A stretch of 61,986 bases of DNA. It comes from Paenibacillus sp. PL91. Lineage in GTDB: Bacteria > Bacillota > Bacilli > Paenibacillales > Paenibacillaceae. The stretch spans positions 1 to 61,986 of the forward strand of contig NZ_JABBYG020000028.1 of assembly GCF_012935325.2 (NCBI RefSeq), written 5' to 3'. Under the pieces are notes generated by a model that worked only from the letters and a program-made list of their open reading frames with translations, made no database searches and was not told the origin of the DNA. Position 1 is the first letter of the stretch. Each line of letters begins with the position of its first letter. Made by a program: the position numbers and the translations under genes. Shown in pieces: positions 1-8,017 of the stretch.

Positions 1-132
1 GATTTTAAAAAGACATTTACGAGTCCCACCCACGGAGTAATGAGTCTTAATGTTGCGATTCAAAGATATGTTTGGCATGATCGGCATCATATTTCACAAA
101 TCGAAGCACTAAAAGAACGTATGGGATGGTAA
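1..132 (+). CDS. DinB/YfiT-like protein, C-terminal end (partial)
   Basis: The window opens inside a reading frame that ends at 130-132 with the tail WHDRHHISQIEALKERMGW. The histidine-rich WHDxHHxxQI signature close to the C-terminus is typical of DinB/YfiT-fold metal-dependent proteins, including bacillithiol S-transferase-like enzymes, where these histidines bind the metal. Only 43 codons are visible, so the substrate cannot be inferred. The frame is open from the first base. Confidence 0.75.
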   Translation, partial: DFKKTFTSPTHGVMSLNVAIQRYVWHDRHHISQIEALKERMGW

Positions 133-184
133 GTAAATATCATTTATTTGTACATATGGGTCGATGGGAAAAAAGAATTATCCG

Positions 185-250
185 TTCAACTGACGGGGAA
201 CGATAGTGAAATGATTAACCCCGCTAACTTACGCGGGGTTTTCGTTTTAT
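185..250 (+). repeat. R1 element: hairpin A plus terminator
   Basis: A-type core CTGACGGGGAACGATAG (about 191-206) is followed by a perfect 8-bp GC stem, AACCCCGC / GCGGGGTT (217-240), and a T-rich tail. It sits just downstream of the DinB-like gene and probably terminates it. The reading frame through 148-351 is only this repeat being translated and is not annotated. Confidence 0.8.
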
Positions 251-350
251 TACGGTTTAGGTCGCGATATCATACGCTAGTATTCGATACATTCGAAGCG
301 GTAGCCGTAAGCCGCAATTCAGGGGAGGAGAAGGTAATGCCTACTCCATA

Positions 351-371
351 AAGCTAACGGGCAGGATAGTT
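351..371 (+). repeat. R1 hairpin B
   Basis: AAGCTAACGGGCAGGATAGTT is a B-type hairpin with loop GGGCAG. It lies about 100 bp further from its A partner than usual. It is followed by a promoter-like stretch and the lipoprotein gene at 417. Confidence 0.8.
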
Positions 372-392
372 CCAATTATGGTAATATGAGGG
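372..392 (+). promoter_or_regulatory. Promoter-like stretch after hairpin B
   Basis: CCAATTATGGTAATATGAGG directly follows hairpin B. Similar AT-rich TGGTAnTaT stretches follow hairpin B at about 18,677 and 61,866. This suggests that units carry their own -10-like sequence. Weak evidence, based on similarity among three sites. Confidence 0.35.
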
Positions 393-416
393 CACCCTAA
401 AGGAGGCGGAATAACC

Positions 417-695
417 ATGAAATCTAAGTTAGGAATTATCGTTCTGATATGTATGATCGCATTAGTTGGTTGCTCTAAAGATAAAAATGTCAAGGAAAAT
501 GAGTATAGTGTTCAAGATGTTATTAATGCTTTTGAATCACAGAATTTAAAACTTATACCATTCGGGATGACAGGTACAATACCAACATTGAATAATGTTA
601 TTCCAGTAATGAGTTCGGTTGAAGATGTAGCAGCTGTAGATCATTCTGATCCTGAGTTGGTTTATTTTTACAAAAGAAAAGCCGATCCTAAATGA
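417..695 (+). CDS. Small lipoprotein, probably frameshifted at the C-terminus
   Basis: A 92-residue product with a lipoprotein signal: MKSK, a hydrophobic core, then the lipobox LVGC (Cys 19), so it is expected to be lipid-anchored outside the membrane. An AGGAGG-type ribosome binding site lies just upstream (400-409). The mature part has no family I recognise. The frame stops at ADPK, but a neighbouring frame continues as LNEQIKSAIEKL to a stop near 726, which looks like the original C-terminus. A one-base frameshift is therefore likely. It is the only gene between hairpin B (351) and hairpin A (744). Confidence 0.7.
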   Translation: MKSKLGIIVLICMIALVGCSKDKNVKENEYSVQDVINAFESQNLKLIPFGMTGTIPTLNNVIPVMSSVEDVAAVDHSDPELVYFYKRKADPK

Positions 696-743
696 ACAAA
701 TCAAATCAGCAATTGAAAAACTATAAAGATAAGACTTAACTAT

Positions 744-816
744 TAAGCTAACGGGGAACGATAGTTCAACCATTATTACACAGCGGCAGCCGGCCAAACG
801 ATCGGCTGCTTTTTTA
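744..816 (+). repeat. R1 element: hairpin A plus terminator
   Basis: A core AGCTAACGGGGAACGATAG (746-764), then the stem GCAGCCG / CGGCTGC (786-809) and a T6 run. No B hairpin follows. It can act as terminator for the lipoprotein gene. Confidence 0.8.
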
Positions 817-917
817 AGTTTTGACACCCTGGCACACATGTGACCCGCCCCGCACGCCCACGGTCATTTTGCCAAAATGTGAATATAGTGTGTTAACCAG
901 TTAAAGGGGGTTTTGCC

Positions 918-1367
918 ATGGGTGCGAGGGTTAAGTATAGGTCGTCTGACGTTGATTTGTTGGCGCGGCTTATGAGGGGCGAGGCACAGGCGGAAGGCGA
1001 AAAGGGTATGTTAACGGTTGGCGCTGTCGTGATTAATCGGGCCGTAGTCAGGTGTTCGGACTTCAAGAACGTCAACAATATTAATGATGTTATTTATCAT
1101 TATATGAATGGCGATGCCATGTTCGACGCCATATTAGAACCCGATTTTTATCAGAAGACACGGGAACGAGAGCGGCGGCTAGCTGAACAGACCATAAAAG
1201 GCTGGCGAGAATGGCCTTCAAAATACTCTCTGTGGTATTTCAATCCGTGGGGGCCAACATCTCAAGCTTGCCCCGCAATGTGGTACGGTCAACCGCTCGC
1301 GGGTACTTGGAAAAATCATTGTTTTTACCAACCAACAAGCACGGAATGCGCGGAAATTTACCGATAA
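918..1367 (+). CDS. Cell wall hydrolase, SleB/CwlJ type (Hydrolase_2)
   Basis: A 149-residue protein opening its domain with the diagnostic LLARLMRGEAQAEGEKGM segment (about residues 12-29), containing the catalytic Glu of the SleB/CwlJ/YkvT family, followed by VGAVVINRAV and a C-terminal SLWYFNP...CPAMWYG block. Members are lytic enzymes that open spore cortex peptidoglycan at germination. There is no signal peptide or separate peptidoglycan-binding domain, so it resembles CwlJ more than full-length SleB. The ribosome binding site AAAGGGGG is at 902-909. It stands alone. Confidence 0.85.
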   Translation: MGARVKYRSSDVDLLARLMRGEAQAEGEKGMLTVGAVVINRAVVRCSDFKNVNNINDVIYHYMNGDAMFDAILEPDFYQKTRERERRLAEQTIKGWREWPSKYSLWYFNPWGPTSQACPAMWYGQPLAGTWKNHCFYQPTSTECAEIYR

Positions 1368-1420
1368 AAAACTTTATAGGGGCGAATGCCATAAGGCATT
1401 CAATGGCAGATAAAAAACAC

Positions 1421-1549
1421 TTTGGTATGCCATCGACTACGAAAAGTTGCCTTAAAAGAAGCACAGCCTCTTCTTGATAAGAGTCCTCACCTGACTGTGA
1501 AAAAATAGGTGATCAATTAAAAGTAGTTGCAAATCCAAACTTTAAATAA
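1421..1549 (+). pseudogene. Remnant of a small secreted or lipoprotein-like gene
   Basis: Two frames combine into a coherent tail: VALKEAQPLLDKSPHLTVKK in one frame from about 1446, then IGDQLKVVANPNFK in the next frame, ending at 1549. WYAIDYEK precedes it in a third frame. No start codon or signal peptide remains. The family is not identified; it reads like the C-terminus of a short exported protein with two frameshifts. Confidence 0.5.
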
Positions 1550-1595
1550 TCAAAGGTGAGCTTTTATCAAATTTCAAGTAGTATCGGAAGAAGAT

Positions 1596-1687
1596 TAAGC
1601 TAACGGGGAACGATAGTTCAATAAAAACACGGAAGCAGCCGACCACAATGATCGGCTGCTTCATTACGCTAACGGGCAGGATAACGT
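1596..1687 (+). repeat. Complete R1 element (A, terminator, B)
   Basis: Reference copy. Hairpin A at 1596-1620 (core GCTAACGGGGAACGATAG), GC hairpin GAAGCAGCCG / CGGCTGCTTC at 1632-1661, hairpin B at 1666-1687 (ACGCTAACGGGCAGGATAAC). Its central 50 bp recurs almost unchanged at 3,147, 26,146 and 46,416. Confidence 0.9.
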
Positions 1688-1858
1688 GATGGCACCCAGA
1701 ATTAATGAAGGGAAAAGAAGATACGAAGTTCCTTGAATATAGCTCGAGAATCCTCGAATCCCAATGATAAAATATCCATGAAGTGGATGTTGGGGAAAAG
1801 TGCAATCGAGGGTAATTAGCTTGATAACTCAATTAAGTGATATTAAAGGGGACAAAAC

Positions 1859-2460
1859 ATGCCACCTTATTTTTCAGTCGTTTATTCATTTCCTTATTCT
1901 TCTGTATCAGATCAGTTCGTTAATGAAGTATATTCTGTTTTTTTTAACCACTATCCCTTTAAATCAGGATACTGGGAATCTGAAAAAAATTCATTGGATG
2001 AGATAATTAGTTGGAATTCTGATTTGCTTTCTCGCAATTCGAGCTTGGTTTAGATCAACATGTTATGCATGATTATAAACAAATTCTTCTAGCATCTAAA
2101 AAGCATGAGCACCTCAGGTTATTTTGGAATTATCAAGATGACGAAGTACAACTGCACATGATTGTACCTGAGCTCGAAGTGTTACTAGGCGATAGTAGCT
2201 TGAGATTTAAAGGGGATCGTATTATCAATTTCATAAATCTCTCGGTGGACTTATGGGAAAACCAAAAACTAAATGTTATTCAGACTTTTCATGAAATAGA
2301 CGCACCAGAAACCCTCTTCAATGTATTTAACGGCCTACAGCCAAAAACAAATCCTTTTTTCATTGTGAATGACGCAACCTTTTCAAAATTGGAAATACAA
2401 TTAGAATCTAACTCCTACTACATCAAACAATTAATAAACGGAGTCATGGTAATTGAATGA
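1859..2460 (+). pseudogene. Unknown protein split by a frameshift
   Basis: The first segment (1859-2053) encodes 64 residues ending WNSDLLSRNSSLV. A second frame, open from about 2023, continues FELGLDQHV and runs to 2460. Joining them at about 2034-2040 gives one protein of roughly 200 residues, rich in aromatic and acidic residues and without signal peptide or membrane segment. A single-base indel explains the break. I do not recognise the family. The gene lies between hairpin B at 1666 and a decayed hairpin A at 2499. Confidence 0.6.
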
Positions 2461-2498
2461 GATTATGCTAGTTTATTAAGAAGATGACATCAAGGCTT

Positions 2499-2520
2499 GT
2501 CGTTACGGGTAACGATAGCA
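2499..2520 (+). repeat. Decayed R1 hairpin A
   Basis: GTTACGGGTAACGATAGCA matches the A core but has lost the CTAA left arm. No GC hairpin follows. Confidence 0.5.
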
Positions 2521-2542
2521 TAACAACACACTGACTGATAAG

Positions 2543-2695
2543 GTGGTCTCTTCCAAGAATAAACAAGATGATGAATACGGTAAAAATAAAAATCAAGATG
2601 TATTTGACCGAGCATTTGTCGGGAACCCAGTAGTTATGCTAATTCTTATTGCACTTGTTGTAATTGGCTCTTACATCAACAATCGCTTCTCATAA
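2543..2695 (+). CDS. Short single-TM protein (50 aa)
   Basis: A GTG-initiated 50-codon frame: a charged N-terminal half (SSKNKQDDEYGKNKNQDVFDR), then one hydrophobic helix, VVMLILIALVVIGSYI, and a short polar end NNRFS. This is a tail-anchored-like topology. The start is uncertain because the AAGG upstream is very close. It fills the space between a decayed hairpin A and the next R1 copy, so it may be a unit of its own. Function unknown. Confidence 0.45.
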   Translation: MVSSKNKQDDEYGKNKNQDVFDRAFVGNPVVMLILIALVVIGSYINNRFS

Positions 2696-2698
2696 TGA

Positions 2699-2785
2699 TT
2701 AAACTAACAGGACACGATTGTGAAGGAGTATGCTTTTAAGCTGCTCCTCTTTTTGGTTTATTGAAGTAATGGGCAGGATACCACA
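2699..2785 (+). repeat. Complete R1 element, diverged
   Basis: Hairpin A AAACTAACAGGACACGATTG (2701-2720), a shorter GC hairpin ending CTCCTCTTTTT, and hairpin B GTAATGGGCAGGATACC (2766-2782). Confidence 0.75.
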
Positions 2786-2902
2786 AGGTGGCTCCATTCG
2801 TTTGTTAAAGGATTCTTGAGTAAAGAAAAATGATTAACTAATGAATCGGGATGAGTTATTATGTATGTAACCTTAGCTATATGGATTGGTTAGCAACCAG
2901 TC

Positions 2903-3166
2903 GTGATGCGTATGTTAGTTAGAATTGATGGATATTTTCACCGAGTTTATATTACAGGTGCCAAATGTACTAAACAAGAATTAATACAAAAGTATATACA
3001 AGCAAAAAGGCTGACTTCTGATATTAAGGATTTACCCGATGTATTTTGCAGACTCCATAGTTTTGAGCAATTACCTTTTGATAAAGATGAAGAAGTTGAT
3101 TTCGTTATAGATACTGATACGGATAGGATTTATACACCGATTTATAGAACTAACGGGACACGATAG
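2903..3166 (+). CDS. Hypothetical protein (87 aa)
   Basis: A soluble 87-residue protein, MLVRIDGYFHRVYITGAK and onward, with an acidic stretch DKDEEVDFVIDTDTDR near the end. No family recognised. The C-terminal TNGTR and the TAG stop are read from the downstream hairpin A (ACT AAC GGG ACA CGA TAG), so the repeat supplies the last codons. It is the only gene between an R1 B hairpin (2763) and the next A hairpin (3147). A GTG just before the first ATG is another possible start. Confidence 0.6.
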   Translation: MMRMLVRIDGYFHRVYITGAKCTKQELIQKYIQAKRLTSDIKDLPDVFCRLHSFEQLPFDKDEEVDFVIDTDTDRIYTPIYRTNGTR

Positions 3167-3239
3167 TTCAATAAAAATAAGGAAGCAGCCGACCACAATG
3201 ATCGGCTGCTTTCTTATGCTAACTGGCAGTATTAGATAG
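3147..3239 (+). repeat. Complete R1 element
   Basis: A core AACTAACGGGACACGATAG (3149-3167), middle hairpin GGAAGCAGCCG / CGGCTGCTTTC, diverged B hairpin ATGCTAACTGGCAGTATTAG (3217-3236). Confidence 0.9.
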
Positions 3240-3401
3240 TACGATTGTAGATTGTTTCTTACTCTGTTCAGAGATTAAAGTGGGTAGGAATCGTAATGTT
3301 TCAGTAACTTAAAATCAGCGCTACGTACACCAGTATTTGTTGATTTCCTGGTTGCGTAATATTGAAAGAAAACCGCTCTATGAATATGCGGTTTTCCTTC
3401 T

Positions 3402-3980
3402 CTAATTTTTATACGGGGCACAAACAAGGTTATATAATTCTTCAGGGACAGTCTCTTTGGCGTATTGAAACGCTTCAACGTCATCATGGTCTGACACATA
3501 AGAGATAAAATCAGGAGTCTTGTTTAATTTACTAATCGCTGGTTGTAGTTGTTTTAGAACCTCAATCATACATTCTATAAACCTCGAACAATAATGATCG
3601 TATGCCTCATTATAAAAGTCGCACTCTTCATCTGTGTCACTTGGCAATGATGAAAAGTATTGATCTAAAGTTCTTGTGAAAACAAGTAAACCTTCTGGCC
3701 AATCATACATCTCTCCGTATTCAAAATATGCAATCTCATACTTTATCTCTTGGATAGAATACTTGTCGTCTCCATAAATCTCTATTTGTTCCTCGTAACT
3801 CTTATCTAATCCACCTATAGTGTTCCAGGTAAGCTCTACGGATGTATTGGTCACATCAGTGCATAAGACAAGAACATAAATGTCTATACAGTCCTCACTA
3901 CTGGTGATTTGCTCGATTACACTTGTATAGTGTAAGACAAGACTTTCTTTAAACACCTCGTAATCAATAATATCTTTCAT
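3402..3980 (-). CDS. DUF4303-like protein
   Basis: A 192-residue soluble acidic protein with an N-terminal alpha-helical part, a central TWNTIGG..DKSYEEQ segment, and the C-terminal block FISYVSDHDDVEAFQYAKETVP. This resembles DUF4303 proteins, which are often encoded near polymorphic toxin immunity genes. It is antisense to the polarity of the flanking R1 repeats. Function is unknown; an immunity role would be guilt by association only. Confidence 0.6.
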   Translation of the reverse strand: MKDIIDYEVFKESLVLHYTSVIEQITSSEDCIDIYVLVLCTDVTNTSVELTWNTIGGLDKSYEEQIEIYGDDKYSIQEIKYEIAYFEYGEMYDWPEGLLVFTRTLDQYFSSLPSDTDEECDFYNEAYDHYCSRFIECMIEVLKQLQPAISKLNKTPDFISYVSDHDDVEAFQYAKETVPEELYNLVCAPYKN

Positions 3981-4168
3981 TGAGCAATATCACCATTTTC
4001 TTATGGACTGTAACGATCGATAGACAGTCTGTTAATTTATTTCCCTTTAGAGAGCTATTCGACATATACCGATATTTTCCTTCAAGCCAAGTGCGAAACG
4101 CGTCATTAAGCTCCCATGGAAGAACGCAATTACTTCGATAATCTGTGGTGTCGCGTGAGCGGCATGGA

Positions 4169-4259
4169 TGGCTAACGGGAAATTATAGCTTAACAATCAT
4201 CAGAACGAGGCTGCTGGCATAAATCGGCAGCCTCGTTGAGCTAACGGGCAGGATAGTTG
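4169..4259 (+). repeat. Complete R1 element
   Basis: Hairpin A GGCTAACGGGAAATTATAGC (4170-4189), long GC hairpin AACGAGGCTGC / GCAGCCTCGTT (4204-4237), hairpin B GAGCTAACGGGCAGGATAG (4238-4256). Confidence 0.88.
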
Positions 4260-4265
4260 AATGAT

Positions 4266-4334
4266 TTCGCGAATAACTTAAGTCATGACGAATTTACGAA
4301 GTTCGCAAAAAAGACGTTAGCCGAAAGAAGTTCT
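4266..4334 (+). repeat. R3 left boundary (cassette-like end)
   Basis: A roughly 50-bp block beginning TTCGCGAATA and ending GTTCGCAAAAAAGAC, then the junction GTTAGCCGAAAGAAGTTCT (4316-4334). That 19-mer is inverted 18/19 at 5104-5122, downstream of the gene. The same block with a different GTTA-end occurs at 16,861. The layout resembles the 5' boundary of an integron cassette (GTTRRRY). Confidence 0.6.
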
Positions 4335-4353
4335 TAGTTTTGGAGGAGTCTAT

Positions 4354-5121
4354 ATGATATTAGAAAAAGTTATAAATAGAATTGTAATACAAAGTGAATA
4401 TAAGGATTTTGTTGATAAGTATATAGATAATATACTTACCGAATTTAAAGGTAAGATTCATAGCATTTATATGTGTGGCTCGATTCCAAAAGGAACTGCT
4501 AAACCTTTTAAGTCAGATGCAGACTTTACTATTGTATGTGTAAATCCCAAAGATATTGATTACGAAAGATTGTCAAATATTAAAGACAGGCTTTTGGAAG
4601 AATATCCAGTAGTAACTAAGATTGATACGATAATTTGCTCGATTGATGATGTATTAAGTAAACCAAATGAGTGGGGTTTTTGGGTAAAGATAATTTGTGT
4701 TTGCATATATGGTCATGACGTTGGTGAAAAAGTACCACCGATAATTATTTCTCCAGAGTTCATTTTAGACTTAAATACAGAGACCAAGGAGGAAGTAGAT
4801 CGTATACATAGTTTACTTTCTAATGCTAGTGATAACACAATGAAAACTAGATATATTAAAGGTTACTCTAAGAGATTAATTCGTGCATTATACTCTTTGG
4901 TTTTAGAAGATACAGGTGTATGGCAAGATGACATTATTAAGATGAAGAATGCCATATTAAACTATTGTGAGATTGACTCCGCTTTAGTTGATTATCTGTA
5001 TGCTTGTTACTTGGATAGTAATGTACTTGTTGAAGAGTTTCTGGGAATTGCAGATGAAGTATATAGCTATTTTGAGAACGCCTTAAATGCAATGGCTGCT
5101 TCCAGAACTTCCTTCGGCTAA
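4354..5121 (+). CDS. Nucleotidyltransferase, aminoglycoside adenylyltransferase-like
   Basis: A 255-residue protein with the nucleotidyltransferase signature MCGSIPKGTAKPFKSDADF (about residues 40-58): GS, then DxD-type acidic residues that bind metal and nucleotide. Family members transfer AMP to a hydroxyl of small molecules such as aminoglycosides or lincosamides; the substrate cannot be read here. The ribosome binding site GGAGG lies at 4341-4345. The gene lies between the two arms of an inverted repeat, and its last residues (AMAASRTSFG) are read from the right arm. A cassette-borne resistance-like gene is the natural reading. Confidence 0.7.
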   Translation: MILEKVINRIVIQSEYKDFVDKYIDNILTEFKGKIHSIYMCGSIPKGTAKPFKSDADFTIVCVNPKDIDYERLSNIKDRLLEEYPVVTKIDTIICSIDDVLSKPNEWGFWVKIICVCIYGHDVGEKVPPIIISPEFILDLNTETKEEVDRIHSLLSNASDNTMKTRYIKGYSKRLIRALYSLVLEDTGVWQDDIIKMKNAILNYCEIDSALVDYLYACYLDSNVLVEEFLGIADEVYSYFENALNAMAASRTSFG

Positions 5122-5216
5122 CACCATATTGACGCTCCGGGTCACTCTGAGAAGCGAGTGACCACGTCCAGCCCCCCTAAGCCCGTCGGGACGTCACTGC
5201 ATTAGGTGTTCGGCAA
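5104..5216 (+). repeat. R3 right boundary, attC-like site
   Basis: It begins with the inverted copy AGAACTTCCTTCGGCTAAC (5104-5122). It is followed by internal hairpins (GGTCACTC / GAGTGACC at about 5139-5163; CGTCC / GGGACG) and ends near ATTAGGTGTTCGGC (5201-5214). CGGCTAACACC at the start is nearly complementary to GGTGTTCGGC at the end. An imperfect palindrome of about 100 bp with conserved ends is the shape of an integron attC site. Confidence 0.55.
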
Positions 5217-5260
5217 GCCTCACAACTATAAGCAGCGACTCTAATTAAAACATAAGACTA

Positions 5261-5287
5261 TTGAGCTAACGGGTAACGTTAGCTCAA
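5261..5287 (+). repeat. R1 hairpin A, perfect palindrome
   Basis: 11-bp perfect arms TTGAGCTAACG / CGTTAGCTCAA around the loop GGTAA. A partial R2 repeat follows instead of the usual GC hairpin and B. Confidence 0.85.
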
Positions 5288-5299
5288 TATAACAGCGGC

Positions 5300-5375
5300 A
5301 GTCTAAGACATTATTTTCGACTACTTGTCCTCCGCTGTTTCTTTTTTCAGTGCCAGTCTAACACTTTATTTTCAC
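5300..5375 (+). repeat. Partial R2 repeat
   Basis: Contains CAGTCTAAGACATTATTTTC and CAGTCTAACACTTTATTTTC boxes and the AACAGCGG / CCGCTGTT stem. It starts where the R1 middle hairpin would normally be. From 5,376 to 5,665 I see only a hairpin and no gene. Confidence 0.7.
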
Positions 5376-5410
5376 CTGACGGCATACACATTCTAAACAA
5401 CAAGATAGAT

Positions 5411-5449
5411 ACGAGCGCTTTGTGACATTTTTGTCATGTTCGAAGCGCT
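5411..5449. terminator. Hairpin in the 5.4-5.7 kb gap
   Basis: AGCGCTTTGTGACA / TGTCATGTTCGAAGCGCT forms a long imperfect stem. There is no clean T-run, so a terminator role is uncertain. Confidence 0.35.
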
Positions 5450-5665
5450 ATTTGTCATATAGATCGATGGTTTCGGCGACCATTGTCCACTAAACTAAAC
5501 GATGTTGAAACAAAAGAAAGCTATGGGGGAGGCAGGATCAAAATGAGCTAGCGCAGGGGCCATTATAATATTCAGCTCCGAAGGCAATGTTTTAGGAAAA
5601 TTATCATTACGCAGACCATTTATTTCCTTGTTGAAAAGCATAAATATATCCGAAGGGAATCGATT

Positions 5666-7168
5666 ATGAAATCATCTGTAAAAATTGTCATGCTTATGAT
5701 GTTCGCTTTTATGCTGTCGGTTAGCGGTTTTTCAACGATTACAGCAAACGCTGAATCCAATGAAAAAATACTGAAGATCGAACAGTTTATTGAAGAACAA
5801 AGAAACGCGAGTGAAATTCCAGGAATTTCGGTAGTTATTGTGGAGAAGGGTAAAACCGTTTATCAGAGAGGCTTCGGGTACGCCGATGTAAAATCGAAAA
5901 CACCGGTGACCGCTAACACTTTATTTGAAATCGGTTCTACAACTAAAGCTTTCACAGGTGCAGCCATTTTACAATTGGAAAAGGAGGGTTTGTTAAAACG
6001 GACCGATGATGTCCAGAAGTATATACCGTGGTTGAAATTATCTTATAATGGGGAGCCGCAAGCGATTACGTTAGATCAGTTGCTTCATCATACCAGCGGA
6101 ATTGCTTCCAATACAATAGCTCTTATTCCTGAGAGTAATGCAGAAAACGCCCTTGAGTTGACTGTAAAAACATTGCAGGATCAGCCGCTAAATCGTAAGC
6201 CGGGCAGCTCTTTCGAATACGCGACAATCAATTACGATGTATTGGGGCTCGTGATCGAGATTGTAATGAAGAAGCCTTATGATGAATATATGAAACAGCA
6301 TATTTTAGACCCGATCGGAATGAAGGATTCGTTTGTTGGACTGCATCAAGCCCAAACCGCTCATATGGCTACCGGTTATAAAATAGGTTTTACGAAGGAG
6401 CAAGCTTACACACCGCCAATCTATCGAGGGAATGTACCTGCAGGGTATATTATCAGTAATACGAATGATATAGAGAAATGGATGAACCTTCAGTTAGGAA
6501 ACGATTTGAGCAATTCTATCGACAAACAGCTAATAAACGATTCACATATCCCTGACCAGACCGTAGAGCCTTTCGATAAAAATACCCACTATGCTTACGG
6601 ATGGGGAATTCTGAAAGAAAACGATAAAAAATATATACTTCATGCAGGGGAGAATCCGACATTTTCGTCCTATTTCATTATGCAGCCCGATGAAAAATTA
6701 GGAGTAGCCATTTTGGCCAATATGAGATCAAGTTTTACGACGGCCATAGGCCAAGGCGTGATGGATCTATGGGAGGGGAAGAACGTAACCAATAATCATA
6801 CGGATAGCTACCAAAAGTTAGATCAAATCGTCACGATAATATGTATAGTCGTCGGTTGTTTCGGTACATTGTTCATGTTGTTCACGATAAGAATTTTGAG
6901 GAAGCTCGCTAAAAAGCAACGGAATTGGACATCGTTAAATGGAAAAAGGCTTCTACTATTCATACTGCATACCTTGATCATTGCAGCAAGTTTGACATTT
7001 ATGATTATGATTCCGAAAATTTTACTTGGGGGATTGCCTTGGGCATTTATAAAAGTATGGGCTCCAACTACGATCTCGCTGACTCTTTACAGTACCCTAG
7101 TTGTAGGCATCATCTATTTTATTTTTGGAACATTGCTTATTTTTACAAAGAAAACGAAGCTGCGGTAG
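5666..7168 (+). CDS. Serine hydrolase of the beta-lactamase/PBP4* family, membrane-anchored
   Basis: A 500-residue protein with a signal peptide (about residues 1-29) and a class C beta-lactamase-like domain of about 330 residues. The SxxK motif STTK lies in IGSTTKAFTG, the YxN motif in YATINYD, and HAG replaces the KTG triad motif. Such proteins are usually D-amino acid peptidases or esterases rather than true beta-lactamases. The last 120 residues hold about three hydrophobic helices, anchoring the enzyme with its catalytic domain outside. Ribosome binding site GAAGGGAA. It follows a partial R2 repeat. Confidence 0.85.
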   Translation: MKSSVKIVMLMMFAFMLSVSGFSTITANAESNEKILKIEQFIEEQRNASEIPGISVVIVEKGKTVYQRGFGYADVKSKTPVTANTLFEIGSTTKAFTGAAILQLEKEGLLKRTDDVQKYIPWLKLSYNGEPQAITLDQLLHHTSGIASNTIALIPESNAENALELTVKTLQDQPLNRKPGSSFEYATINYDVLGLVIEIVMKKPYDEYMKQHILDPIGMKDSFVGLHQAQTAHMATGYKIGFTKEQAYTPPIYRGNVPAGYIISNTNDIEKWMNLQLGNDLSNSIDKQLINDSHIPDQTVEPFDKNTHYAYGWGILKENDKKYILHAGENPTFSSYFIMQPDEKLGVAILANMRSSFTTAIGQGVMDLWEGKNVTNNHTDSYQKLDQIVTIICIVVGCFGTLFMLFTIRILRKLAKKQRNWTSLNGKRLLLFILHTLIIAASLTFMIMIPKILLGGLPWAFIKVWAPTTISLTLYSTLVVGIIYFIFGTLLIFTKKTKLR

Positions 7169-7198
7169 AACAACACGGATATTTACTCTGTTGTTCTG

Positions 7199-7275
7199 CT
7201 TGCGGAAAAGGATAGCGCAATAATGAAGCAGGCTGCCGGCATTGACAGCCTGTTGAGGGACGGGCAGATTAGCGT
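7199..7275 (+). repeat. Diverged R1 element
   Basis: An A remnant (GGAAAAGGATAGCGC), stem GCAGGCTGCCGG / CAGCCTGTT, and a B remnant GGGACGGGCAGATTAGCGT (7257-7275). Confidence 0.65.
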
Positions 7276-7345
7276 AATAAATGCGTGTGTTTTGTGGTAT
7301 TATTTTACATATATCCTGTTATCTAATGTAAGGGGTAATTGTGTA

Positions 7346-7663
7346 ATGGAAGCCTGGAAACCGTATGAGGAGGTAAGAAACCATTCTCCTGATTTTAGAA
7401 TTAGATACAGCCTTTATACTGAAGACGAAGGCGGCAGAAAACATCCCGTTTATCAGGGCTTACGGTGTGACTTTTCATATGACGGTGATAATATTCGTGA
7501 AACTGGTATATTTGCTATTCATCCTGAATTTGAAAATGAATTAGGAAGATGGAGAACTATAGCTTTATACAGACAACAAAGAGGCAGCCGACAACCGGCT
7601 GCCTCTTCCACGCTAACGGGCAGTTTAACGCAACAAATAGCCTCAATATTCGTTATTAATTAA
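7346..7663 (+). CDS. Hypothetical protein truncated by an R1 element
   Basis: The ATG at 7346 follows an AAGGGG ribosome binding site. Residues 1-76 (WKPYEEVRNHSPDFRIRYSLYTEDEGGRK and onward to IHPEFENELG) look like a conserved globular domain that I cannot name with certainty. The remaining 30 residues (RQQRGSRQPAASSTLTGSLTQQ) are translation of the R1 GC hairpin and hairpin B, so the natural C-terminus has been lost. Probably non-functional or altered. Confidence 0.5.
   Translation: MEAWKPYEEVRNHSPDFRIRYSLYTEDEGGRKHPVYQGLRCDFSYDGDNIRETGIFAIHPEFENELGRWRTIALYRQQRGSRQPAASSTLTGSLTQQIASIFVIN
7579..7632 (+). repeat. R1 element lacking hairpin A
   Basis: AGAGGCAGCCG / CGGCTGCCTCT stem (7580-7606) followed by B CGCTAACGGGCAGTTTAACG. 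It lies inside the 3' end of the preceding reading frame. Confidence 0.8.
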
Positions 7664-7675
7664 GAGGTGAACACA

Positions 7676-8005
7676 ATGAAGAAAATCTCTTTATTATTGC
7701 TGATGGCTATAAGCATATTTGCAATTTATCAATTTCAAAAGCCCATCCTCACAGAAAATAATGCTATTATCAAAGCAAAAGGATATATAAACGTAATCAA
7801 CGAAAAAATGAACGCTGATTTTGATACGGATAAAATAGCTGATTATTGTGTACTTGAGAGTGATACGATTTGGAACAAAATTACAGGGAATAGGCAATGG
7901 TCTGTTATGATTGATGGAGTTGCAGTTGATATCAAAGCTAATACAGGAGAATTTGTTCAAATGGTATTTCCTTTGGATGGAGTCATTACTGAACTCCCAA
8001 AGTAA
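7676..8005 (+). CDS. Small exported or membrane-anchored hypothetical protein
   Basis: The start at 7676 (MKKISLLLLMAISIFAIY) is preferred because AAGAGGTG lies 8 bp upstream; a GTG nine bases earlier overlaps that site. 109 residues: one N-terminal hydrophobic helix (signal anchor), then a soluble alpha/beta segment including AKGYINVINEKMNADF and WSVMIDGVAVDIKANTGEFV, which resembles PepSY-like small domains. It stands alone between R1 repeats. Function unknown. Confidence 0.6.
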   Translation: MKKISLLLLMAISIFAIYQFQKPILTENNAIIKAKGYINVINEKMNADFDTDKIADYCVLESDTIWNKITGNRQWSVMIDGVAVDIKANTGEFVQMVFPLDGVITELPK

Positions 8006-8017
8006 TGGTCTCAAAAT

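Noticed and set aside
148..351. Reading frame of 67 codons after the DinB-like gene
   Set aside because: It runs through hairpin A and the terminator, has no ribosome binding site and no protein-like composition.
4316..5216. Classical class 1 integron attC site
   Set aside because: The core reads GTTAGCC/GGCTAAC rather than strict GTTRRRY/RYYYAAC, and no IntI gene with its extra domain was seen; only called attC-like.
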